Below are positions 31,401 through 43,400 of a DNA stretch of 64,000 nucleotides, in pieces (position 1 is the stretch's first letter; every line of letters starts with the position of its first letter). The notes below the pieces were generated by a model that worked only from the letters and a program-made list of their open reading frames with translations, was not told where the DNA came from and did not search any database. Source of the DNA: Saccharopolyspora gregorii (GTDB lineage Bacteria; Actinomycetota; Actinomycetes; Mycobacteriales; Pseudonocardiaceae); the NCBI RefSeq assembly GCF_024734405.1, contig NZ_CP059556.1, positions 4,898,001 through 4,962,000 on the forward strand, read 5' to 3'. Made by a program: the position numbers and the translations under genes.

Positions 31401-34400
31401 GACGTAGCCGGGTTGCTGGAGCGACTTCGTCGCGTGCACCGCGGTTCCGTCGTACAACTTGCGCAGGACGCTCTCCCAGCGCCGCCGCACCGAGGTCCGC
31501 GCCGTGTGCGCTCCGTCGTAGCGGATCAGGTATCCGCGCTCGTAGTGGCCCGTCTCGTCGGTGCTCTTGGCGTTGCCGGATTCGGCCGTGCCGGAGCCGC
31601 GGGTGTACGAGAGTTCGCCGCCCGCCGCCGCGCCGACGCTGAATTCCTTGTTCACCGGGAAGAAGGCGAACACCCCGGCCCGGAATCGGCCTATGCGGGA
31701 CTTCTGCTCGCTGACGGCGCGGTCGGTCTCCGAGTTGCTCTTGTCCGCGAACCAGTGGTGGTCATCGACCCGGACCGGGGTCGGATTGCTCAACCGCGTC
31801 CGCAGCGAGATGTCCCCGTGCAGCTCGCGGCTGCCGATGATTCCACCGTTGTTGTGGGTTTTCAGCTCTCGGCGGTCCCCGAGCAGCACCGCCCCGCCGA
31901 AACCTGCCATCCGCTCTTCCGGCGAGCTGAAGACCTCCAGCCCTCCCAAGCCGGCGTTGCGCTCGTTCAACGCATCCTCACCCGGGTCGTTCGACCGGCC
32001 CGCGTTGAGGCGCAGCCGGTGGCCCCGGTGCTCGTCGAACTTGACGGGCGCGCGCCCGATGAACGGCCGCTTCAGCACTTCCCGCCAGCGGTGGTACGGA
32101 ATTCCGCCCAGCATGTCCGCCGTGGTGCGCCGCAAACCGGGCACCGGAGCCAGCGACTCCAATTCGAAACCGGAGGGCAGGTCGCCGTCGAGCCCGTGGC
32201 GCTCCGCGTCACCGTCCTGCCAGGCGTCTTCAGGCCGGGTTTCCCCGCCGGGCTCGCCGAGCGCGGTGCCGGGCGAGTCCGACACCTCCACGTGGACTTC
32301 GCCGCTGACGCCGGGCAGAGCCGTCCCGGGGTTCGACCAGGTGCCGCCGAGGCGCGTGGTGAACTCCGCCGGATACGCGTACCGCCGGACCTGGCCCTTC
32401 CCGGTGTACGGCTGCTCGTGGGCGACCTTGCGCGCGATGGTGTCGCCTGCGGTGTTGGCGTGGTCCAGGGTCAACCCGGTCAGGCCGGGCCAGATGTTGT
32501 CGGCGTAACCCATCGCGCCGATCCCACCGACGCGGGTCCGGTCCTTGTCCTGCCCCGTGATGCGCTGGTAGGCGGACACGAGCTTGCCGCCGATGGTCTT
32601 GCCGGGCTCGTCGACGGCGGGCTTCGCCCGATCGAGGTCCATGGTCCCGTGGAAGAACACGTCCGGCGCGTCCTTGTACAACGCGCTCAGCGGGAACCTG
32701 ACGCCGTCCCCGCGAGTGATCTCCCTCGCGTGATCCTGGACGAAGCGCCGCATCCGTTGCGCGGCCCGCGGCAGCTCGCGGGCCGCCACGTCGCCCCGCA
32801 CGGCCAGTTCGGACAGCGCGGGACCGACGAGCGCATCGACCGCGGCCCTCGGCAACCGGTGGACCGCGTCCACCCGGTCCGGGGCGTTGCGGGACTGCTC
32901 GGCGTCGGCCTCCCGCTCGGGAGACCCGGCCGGCGTGGTGGAGACGCTGTTGGTCCACCCGTGCTGCTCGGCGTTGTGCGGCTTGAGGCGGCTGGTCGCC
33001 GTCCCGGCCACCAAGGTCGGCTCGCCCGAAGCGGCGCGCGCTTCGCGTGGCGCGACGTCGACCACGAACATCAGGTTCGCCAGGTGCTCGTCGAGCGGAC
33101 CCTCGTAGTTCTCCGTGGTCTCGTGCTCGTGGCTCGCGACCGCCGCACCGTTGTGGATCTTGGCCCGGACGTCCTCGCCCTGGGGGCCGAACAGCAGGCC
33201 GGTCAGTCCGGTGACATCCCCGCCCGCGATTCCACCGCCACCGCCGTGCTTGAACGTGATCACTTCCCCGGAGGAGATCTCCCCGCCGGTCATCTCCTTG
33301 CGGGTGAGCGTCGCCTCGGAGGTGGCGGCCCGCAGCGGCCGGACATCGGCGACGCCGATGAGGACGTCGACCGGCTTGCGGGCGTTGGCGAAGTCGAAGG
33401 TCTTGCGCAGCACCTGACCGCTGAGCAGCGACTTGCCCTCGTCACCGAGTTCGGCGAGCACGGTGCGGAAATCGAGCTCGGCCGGGTCGTTCGGGCGGAA
33501 GTCGCTGCCGAGCTTGTCGCGCACAGCCCGGTAGATGCCGCCGACGCCGGAGAAATCGACGTGCTCGATCGCCTCCGGGTGCCCCATCCGCGGGCCGCTC
33601 TCCGAGTTCAGCTCCGAGCGCAGCGGCCACTTCAGCCGCAGATCGACCAGCGCATCGCTGGAGTGATGCTGCGGATGACGTCCCGCGGAGGTCGTGGAGA
33701 TCCGGTAGCGGGCCTGGTGACCGGCGCCGATGACCGGCAGGTCCGGTTCGGTGATCTCGGTCGACGTACCGCGCTTCGCGGCGGAGCTCATGTTGGATCC
33801 GCGCTGGTGAGCGGACCCGACGAGCTTTCCCGACACCGCCACGAACGGAGTCGGCACTCGGACCGCGGCGGAATCCGTGCGCGCCTTGGCTCGGCTGCTG
33901 GAGACCTGGTGCAGCACCCGCTCCCGGCCGCCGGAGGTCCGGACGTCGTCGGAGCCCGGCAGCGGATTCCCGGGCTCGGAAAGGTCTGCCACGTCCAGGA
34001 CCACGCGCGGACCTCGGCCGGGCTTGTCCCCGAGGTCCACGATGTGCAGACCTTCCAGGCCGGAGCGGAAGGCGTCCTTCAGGTTCTGGTCCGAGAACGC
34101 GATGTCGACCCGCTCGGCCAACTCGGTGTCGTCCGACTTCTGGTCGCGCACCAGGTCCTTGATCACCGATCGGATGCGGGTGCCGTCGATCTCGCCGTCG
34201 ACCTCGGGGCGTTCGAGCAGGGCGTGCTCGACCATCGAGCCCTGCGGGGCCGTGTCCTGCTGGGTGGTGTCCTGCTCCGTGGTGTGGTCGGCGGGCTCCT
34301 CGGCGATCGTCTCCAAACCGCCCTGGCCCGCACCGCGCCCGGCGGCGACGCGATCGCCACCACCGCCCGGTCGCGTCGAGTCCGACTCCGCCAGGGCCTC

Positions 34401-37400
34401 TCGCGCCTGGGACAGCACCAGCGAAGGCGACTCGGGCTCCGGGCCACCGGTGGTCTCGTCAGCGGTCTCCGGCTCGGCGGGCTCCGTCGAGAGCGTCGTC
34501 AGCTCGTACGCCTCGACCCCGTCCATGCCCAACGGCGACTCGAGCCGCTGACCTCCCTCGCCCTCCGGCTCGGCCATCGGCGACGGGCTCAACGGATCGA
34601 ACTCCAGCAGGGCGAACCGGGCCCGCGAGCGGATCCGCTCGTCCGACGCCGCGGATTTCGGCTCACCGGAACCAGAATCGGACGGCCGTTCGTCCGCACC
34701 GCGGTGCTCGGTCACCGGCCACGGTTGCCGTACGTCCACCGGGTATTCGCGACTGATCCGCTCCAGCTGGTACTCGTCGTACTGGGAGCCCTCCCACACC
34801 GCGGACGGAGTACGCAGCGGGTTCCGACCGGCCCGGGGATAGCTGCGGAAGCCGCGGTTGCCCGAGACACCGACCACGAGGTGGTTTCCGTCGAGACTCA
34901 TGTGCAGTCCCAAGGCGCCCCTGGGGAAGTCCGCCGCGAACGGGTACCTGGCCGCGCGCAGCTGCTTCATGAACTGGAGCGAGTGCTGGTTCTCGGTCAT
35001 CGAGCACGCCATCGCGAACAGCGAGCCCTGCAGGTTCAGCGCGTAGGCGTTCCGGAAGTGCTGGGAGTGCTCGTGCACGATGGCCGTGCCACGGCCGTCC
35101 GCGACGACCTCCGTCCACTGGCCCAGCGCCTGGCCTCGCAGGAACACCGCCCCGGGGGGAAGGCTGAAGTGCCCGCCCTCGGGGCCGAACTGGAGATCGG
35201 TGATGATCGGGTACTTGTCACCCCAGAGCGGCTGCACGGTGCCGCCGGGCCGGTTCTGCCGCAGCGCGTCCGCCAGGTCCTCCACCGGGGTCGTCCGCAC
35301 GACCCGGTCCATCAACGGCATGCCGACGCTGGTGTAGAAGTTCGCCAGCGGGCTGGGAGTCCAGAGGAAGCTCACTCCGATCACGACCTGGCCGCGCGGA
35401 TCGAACCGGGCCTGGCTGAAGATCGGCCGCTGCGCGGGGAGATCCGGGCGGAACCACACGTCCTCCCAGTACGACATCTGGCCGGAGGAGAACCGCGACC
35501 GGCCCTGCACCAAGCCGAGCTGCTCCGGTGAGAAAGCCGGCCCCGCGCTCGGGCGCGTGTCCTCGCGTTCCGGCCGAGTGTCCTGCTCGAACCCGGTGTT
35601 CCGGCGGCGGGGACGCTCGTGCTGGCGCCGCGCCCCCGCAGCGGCGGTGCCCCGACGCTTGGGAGGCCGCTGGGAAGGCCGGGCATCGGCACCGTACTCC
35701 GCGTTGGCCCGGGCCCGGGCCCGGGTTTCACGCTCCATGAGCTCGTCGTCGTACCCCTGGCGCTGCGCCGGATCCGACAAGACCTCCCATGCCTTGTTGA
35801 TCGCGATCGTGTTGGCCTCGGCGACCTTCCTGTTGCCGGGGTTCTTGTCCGGGTGGTTCGCCAGCAGCAGCTTGCGCCACTTCTTCCTGATGTCGGTGAT
35901 GTCCTCGCCGCGCTCGCCTCCCAGCACGGCGTAGTGGTCCGTGCTCGACGACAGGTCGGGATTCAGCTCCCGCTTCGGTTCGGGCTTCTCCGGCTCGGGC
36001 GCAGGCTTCGGCGCAGGCTCTGGCTTCGGCTCGGGATCCGGCTTCGGCTCGGGCTTCGGCTCGGGATCCGACTTGGACCGCGCATCGGGCTTCGCCGACT
36101 CCCCGGCGCGCGGACCCGAGTGCTCCCTGTCGTACCGCGCGCGCTCCGCCGGGTCCGACAACACCTCGAACGCGACCTTCGCCTCCTGGTAGCGCTGCTG
36201 GTCCTCCCGGGAAGCCCGCCGCCCGTCCTGCGGATGACGCAGTTGGAAACCGCGCCACGCCTGTTCCAACTCCCGCAGGGAGGCACCGACATCCACGTTC
36301 AGCGCGGCATGAAGCCCATCAGATGGCCGCGATCCCGCCTGCGGCTTCGACGCGGTTCCAGGTTCGGCCTTCGGCTGCGGTTTGGGCTCGGCCTCGGCCT
36401 GCGGCTGCTTCGGCTGCGACTTCGCGTCGTACCTCGACGGCTCCGCCTTGGCCTGCGGCCGGGACTCGGGACGTGCACCAGAGCTCGTCTCGGCCGCGGA
36501 CTGAGCCTGCGCAGCAGACCTCAACTTCGCCACAGCACGCTCGATCTCATTAGCCCGCTCCGGCTCTATCCGGTCCGAATACAGCAGACCCGCCAGCGCA
36601 CGCTCCAACCGATAGACCGGCGCATTCCGCTGAACGCCCAACTCGTCATACATGTCAACCGAACCCGACGACCGCGGCTTCGACCCCTCCGCGCTCGATC
36701 GCGGCTCGGCCGCAGGCTTCGGCTTCGACTGCTCCGCCTCCGGTTTCGACTCCGGCTTCGGCTCGGATTGCTGCTGCGGCCGGGACTCCGGCCCCGGTTC
36801 AGGGCGGGTTTCCGGTTGCTGATTCGAACTTCCTTCGGCCCGCGCCCCCGGCCTGCTCGCGCCAGGCACTTCCTCGGCGTCGGAATCGGTGTCGGAGCCG
36901 GAGTTCGAGGACCCGTCGTCGTCGACGTCCGACTCCACGGTGAAGTCCGAACCGACCTCGGACTTGTGGTCGTCGTCGATGTTCTCGGAATCGTGCGAAT
37001 CCGACCTCCCCTCGGGATGCCCGTCAGCACGGCCCGCCGGTGCGGGCCGGGGGGCGCCTCCGCGCTCGATCTCCGCGAGTTCTTCCGGCGAGTACCGGGT
37101 GGAAGAGAGCGTGGTCTTCTCGACCACGTATCGGGGCTTGCGGACCGTCCGGGGGAAAGAGCTGCCCACGGTCTCGGTCTCCACTCGCCTGCGCGCTCGG
37201 AAGCGCACCAGGCCCCGGTTCTCCGCCACCGCGAATCCACCACCGGGCAGCGGCGAGGATCGGCTGCTGCCGACGAACACGTCGACGTTGTGCCCGAGTT
37301 GCGCCAACCGCCGAGTCAAGTCCGCGAGGAGCTTGTCGTTCTCCATCGAATCGGTCAGCAGCAGGAGCTCGGGCTTGCCGCCCGAACTCTGCGATTCGGC

Positions 37401-40400
37401 CAGCAGTTTTAGGAACCTGTCGCTCTTGTCCAGGTATTCCGCGACGGTGCTGCCGCTCACCCGACCGATCTTGGTGCCGCTTCCACGCTTGATCGGAAGC
37501 TCGAACTTCCCTCCGTCGTTGCCGATCGCCACCACGACGGGCTCGCCGAAGAACACGTCCGCTTCGCTGCCCGGGAAGGCCGCCGCGGCACGAGTGGGCA
37601 GCCCGGGAACCGTCCGCAGCACGCGGATGCGGTCCGCGGTCCTCGCCCACTTCCGGACCCAGTCCGCCCGGCGCGGATCGGGTTCCAGGGAGATCCCTAT
37701 CGGATGCTTGTCGGCGGTGCGCAAGGTCCCCCTTGCGACGTCCTTGCGCCGGAACTCGAGCGGGCGCCCCCGTGAGTCCTCGGCTCTGAACCAGGACCGC
37801 CGCTTGCGACGGCTGGACGGCCCCGCACCCCTGCCGGTAGGACCGGAGGGCAGAGGTTCGTCCCCGGTCTCCAGCGGAGCCGGCGACAGGTGCAGCTCGT
37901 CCTTCGACGTCACCGGGGCGATCCACACCTCCAGCGGATTCGTGCCGAGATCCGCGAACCACCCGATCTGGTCGTCCAGGAACACCGCCCGGCCGCCGAT
38001 GTTCTTGACCCGGAAGAAGTGGCCATCACCATCGCCCTGGTCCCGGTACACCACCGCCTGCGAACCCTCCGGCAGGCCCTTGACGTACTCCTCCGCGCCC
38101 GCATAACCGTCCGGCTGCTCGGAGAACTCCAGTCCCGTCTCGGCCTCCACCTCGCGCACGTACCTCGGGCCGCTCGGCTGCGCCGTGAACTCGGCCGCCC
38201 GCTCCGGATGGTTGTCCGCGTTCACGCCCTGGATCGTGGCGAGGATGCAGTTCGTGGCGCTGCCGGGAACACCGTCGAGGTAGTTCCGCCGGTTCGCCAG
38301 GCCGAAGTTCGGTGCGTTCTCGCGCAGGAAGTCCGCCCCGGACACGGGATCGTTCGCGAACGTCTCCGCCGACACCACGTCCGGCAGCGCACGCCCGCCC
38401 CGCTCACCGGGCTCGGTCGGCGCGACCGACTCCACGCCGCCCCGGCCGTACCGCACGGCCGATTCCAGCGCCTGGTAGCCGCTCCCCCGTTCGCCCGCGA
38501 AGCCGTCGCGGTCGCTTCGGCGCGGCCGGAAGATGTCGAACATCCCCGGCGTGCCCTCCGAATCCACGGCAGCGGACAAGAACCGGAACGAACCGTGCTC
38601 GGACAGCTCGTCGAACGTCTCCTGTTCGAGCGCCGTGCCGAGCAACCGCCCGCCCTCGCCCAGCGGGCCGCTGGAGTCGAGCGGACCGGTCGAGGCGAAC
38701 GGCCCTTCCGGCACCAGGGGCTCGCCGGTGTCGAGCGCCATCGTGTCGAACCGTGAGTTCCACAGGTCCTGCTCAGGCCCGTTCCCGGTCGACAGGATCG
38801 ACTCCCGGACCTGCCGCAGCAGAGGGGCGTAGTTCTTGACGTCGCCGTTGTACATCGCCAGGGCGTGGACAGCCCGCTGGCCGCCGAGGTGTCGCTGGAG
38901 GTGGTGCTGCGCCGCCACCAGCGACAGCCCGGACCTCGTGTAGTCGACCAGCAGCACGTTCTTGTCCGCCGGGATGTCGCCCAGGAACTCGTCGAAGTGC
39001 TGCCCGAGCAGTTCCCGCTCCGAGTCGCCGAGCGCTCGGGTGCCCGGACCGTCGAACGCGCCGTACGCGGCGGAATCCGGGTCCGGCGCCGCCCGGAAGC
39101 CGGACAGCGGGATCGACACGGCCTGGTGCCCGCGCGATTCGAGGGCCGTGACCACCGGTGCCGGGCTGCGTCCCACGCCCACGTAGGAGAACCGGTCCGG
39201 CGGGTACTGGTCGGTGATGCGCCGCGCCAGCTCGTTCGTCGCTTCGATGACGCGCTGCTGGTCGATCAGGTGCTGCCTGCCCCGCTCCGGACCGGCCGCA
39301 CCACCCCTGCCGGTGGGGCGGTCGCCGTGGCCGGACCGGTCCCGTCGCTCGCCGCGCGAGGAGTCCGCGGGCACGACGTCGTCGTAAGTGGGAGGCGCGT
39401 CTCCGGGCTCGTACAGGGGAGGCGCCTGGACGTGCCCCTCCGGCATCTCGTACGACGGAACCGGATCACGGACCTCCTGCCCCATCCCGGTCTCATGCGG
39501 CGGTTCCGTCTCGAGAGCCCGCGCGAGAACCCGCGGGGCTTCCGTCACGTCCTCCGCTGCCGGATCCGGCACACGCCGCAGCTGCCGCTGCCGCTCGACA
39601 TCGCGCACCGCATCCGGATCACTCTCCCGCGTGATCGGCGCCGCATCGGTCCGCAACGTGGGAACCGTCCGAGCACCCGAACTCCCCGGTGCGGACCGAC
39701 GCGGGTTGCGCCTGTCGGATCCGCCCGCGTCCCTGCCCCGCGCTCCTTGCTCCACCGGCATGTGGGCAGGCGCCATCACCCGGTCGGTCGGTGCCGGCGC
39801 GAACCGGACCGCCACCGAAGGCGTGCTCGTGACCCCCAGATCGCCGGCCTGCCCGTCGAAGTACACGACCCAGCCGTGCAGGTCGTGCGCCGTGATGAAG
39901 TGCCCGACATCCGCCTGCTCCTGGAAGACCACCCCGTGGGGGGAGTGCCGCTGCCGCGTGAGGTAGTCCTCGATGTGCGCATAACCTTGGGCCTCGTCGA
40001 ATCGCAACCCCGCGAGCCCCGCGAGCAAGCCCCGGTTCACCGGAGCGCTCGGCCTGGTGCGGAACTCACCCCGCCTCGCACGATGCGGGAAGTTCCTCGA
40101 ATTCAGCGTGTTGATCGAGGCCGGACCGCAATTCGTCCGGTGTCCGGTGACGTCGCGCTCGAAGTTGTCCCGGTTCACCTGCAACTCCGCGGGGAAGTAC
40201 CTCCGCACGAACCGGTCCCGGCGAGCCGGATCGTCCGCGAAGGTCTCCCGGGAGATGACCCTCGGCCGTCCGGTGGTGTTCGGCGGGGCTTGGGCCAGAT
40301 CGTCGTTGAGCTGGTCGAGCAGGGCTCTCGTGTGCTCCGCATCGGACCGCGACGATTCCGCACGCAACGTAGGAACAGCACGAGCACCCGAACGCCGCGG

Positions 40401-43400
40401 ATTCACACCAGAACGACGCGGATTGGCCCCATCCGGACCGTGGACGAGGTCATCGGCGTCGGTGGGCCCGTCCACCGGGGCGGTGATCTGCGGCAGTATC
40501 CGATTCTTCGGTGCTACGGCAAACCAAATCGGACGCGGGCCCGACGGCAGCCTTTCTTCCGGCAGATTCAAATGGTTGAGAACACCATCATCATCCTTGT
40601 GGAAGAACGTCGCCTGCGACCCATCGATCACCAGGCCGGTCGAACCGTTCGGCAGTTCCGCGAGCCGATCGTTGAGCTCGTCCCAGCTATCAGCGTTCCG
40701 GAAGGACATCTCGGCCGTCTGCCAGAGCTCCTGTTGAGCATGGCCGCGTCTGACCGCACCACTCGGCTCCGCCCGGAATTTCTTGCCCTGCCCAATGGTA
40801 TTGATGCCCTGTAGTGCGACGTTGAGGCAGTTGGTCCGCCTGCCCCGAGCGGCCAGCACATCACCGGGATCATCGTGCTCAGCGCTATTGACCGACAACG
40901 CATCCCGGTATCTCTCGTGGAGCGGCCCGAGCTCCGCACTGTTGAGACTCCCACTCGACAGCACCCGCACCCCGGTCCGGGCGACGGGGACGCCCTGCGC
41001 CAATACGTCACCATGTACAGGAACAGAACGGCTTGCCGGCAAGCTAAGATCGGGCCCACGTTCTCCGGCCGAATCACGGGGGAACGAAGTGAAGACCTCG
41101 GTGGTTCCGTCAGGGCGCTCGGCTCGGACCGTGCGGTTCAGGTGAGTCGCCACCAAACGGCCAACCAGCTCGTCAACCGCCCTCCCATTCACGGATGGCC
41201 CCTGCAACAGAGCCTGTGACAACAGCCCCACGGCCCCGTCGATCCGGTTCTGGAGGGTGAACTTCGTGGCCGGCTGCTCGGAGAACGAAGCGCCCTTAGG
41301 CTGCGTTTCCGCATTCGCCTCCGACGCGAACAACTCAATTCCGGAGCGAACCGAATCCTCCCGCAACTGCTCAGCCGTGACCTCAGTATCGAGAGCCGAC
41401 GCCACCCGCCGATAAAAAGAGTCCCCACCGATTACCATCGACGGCTTCCTGGTATCCAGGTAGGTCTCGGCGAACAATTGAAGATTTCGCATCATGGTCG
41501 GCGCCTGCGGGGATAGTGCCGCGTTGTGCGCCACGATCGTCTTGGGGTTGAAACTCTTCCCGTCACGCCCGACCGAGCCCTCGGGATCGATCGGCATCCC
41601 GATTCGGACGCCCCGCAGCGCCGAATGCTCGCTGAAACGCATCGGCATCGAGAGAGCACCGTGGACCGTGTTCCGATTCGCCCCACCCAAAGCCTTGAAG
41701 TCGGCCTTGCTGGGCGTGATCCCCCACGGGTCGGCGTTGTCCGCACCGCGTTCCTGGTAGGCCTTCTGGTACCCCTTGATGCTCGTGTCCTTCGTCGCAG
41801 CCCGGGGCGTCGAAGACTTCCCACCGCTGTCCACGCTGGCCTGCCAGAACCTGGTCCGCAGCGCGTTGGTGTCGATGTGGGTCTGCGGCAGCTTGCTCGT
41901 GGTCTGCCCATTCTCATACCAGGTACGGGCAATCCTGGTCATATCCGTTTCGATGGCGTTGTTGACGAAGCCGGTCAAGAACGGCACATCCCGGACCGGA
42001 TGCCCGGCAGCGGCGTTGACCTTCGCCTCTTCGACAACCTCCTCCTTGGTCCGGTTCCTGATCTCCGGAGCTTCCCTCGTCTCCTGCTCTCGATCGGCCG
42101 CCGCCGCCTGCTCAGCAGTGTCGTAGGCCTGTTCGTACCGGCTGTCGTAGTACTCGGAGAACTCTTTCGCGTTCTCCCGGTTGAGCTTTCTGGCAAGCTT
42201 GTCGAACTCACCCGAACCGTCACCAAAACCGAACTCTTCTTCCGCACTTCCGACGGACTGCCCCTTCTTCAGCAACACGGTCGCATCGACGTACAGGTTC
42301 GGCTCTGGCGAATACGGCAACAAAGGATGGTTGGCGGCTTGCCGATCTCTGGCCATCATGTCGGCGAGGATCTGATTCCGGAATTCCTCGTGCAACGCTA
42401 CCCGATCACGCCGGATATCCTCGATCACCCTGGTAATACGATCCATATCGCGCGATAGTTCTTCGCGCTCCCGATTCTCCTCGGGACGCAACGAACGATA
42501 TGCTTCTGATGCCTTTTTCAGATCAGCCTCGAACGATTCAACCACATCATCGAAGACATTGCCTGAACCGATCCGATATCCACCGGACATCATCAGCGGA
42601 CGACTCGATGGTAGTTCCCGCTCATCCGTCAGCGATTCAGCCGTGGCGGAACGCAAGATACCGTCGAAGTGGTTGAACACATGCTCACCGCTCAATGCGG
42701 ATCGCCGCCCGGTATCAAAATCCTGGAACGAGATGTACGGATGCTTTCCGTCATCGACCATGGCGGCTACGATGTCCGCGGTCGCCCCACTGCCCAACGT
42801 CCTGTTCCGCAGATCTCCGTACGGCACACCCAGGCCCGCATTGCTCTTGCCAGGAGCGAAAGTACCGATGGCAACGAGAGCAATCGGAACATTGAGCCGT
42901 TCGACGGTACCCTGCTCCGCCTGAATCGCCTCGCGTACCTGCGATTCCTCATCACTACGGTCGTTCCGGTTTTTGTTGATCCCGTTTACACCTAAGACGA
43001 TCGCAATCCGACCATCCATATTCTGAGCATTCTCGGTGATCTTCGCGACTACCTCGGCCAGCTTGCCAAGATCGCGCGCCGGAACGATGGCATTTACCAC
43101 GAAGGAAACCGGCCGGTCCTCATCGACGCTCTTCTGAAGCGCACCGAGGTAGTCCTCACGGAAATCCTGACTCATACCAGGCCGGTTCGCCGTCACCATG
43201 TCGCGGAAACGGGAGTTGACGACCGTGGGGTACTCGTCGGATACCGTGTACTGGCCACGCGATTTCCTGGGAACAACATCGCTGTTTTCCCTGCTCAATA
43301 CCGCCGACCGCTTGCGCTTCCCCAGTGCCGCAGCACTCGGCGCGCGCGCTACATCATCATTCGAGGGTCCGCGCCGGGCATCCGCGGGGTCACCGGCCGA

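Noticed and set aside
30507-35531. Plus-strand ORF of 1,674 codons opposite the giant gene
   Set aside because: Antisense shadow of GC-rich coding sequence; low-complexity Arg/Leu/Val-rich product, no domains, no ribosome binding site.
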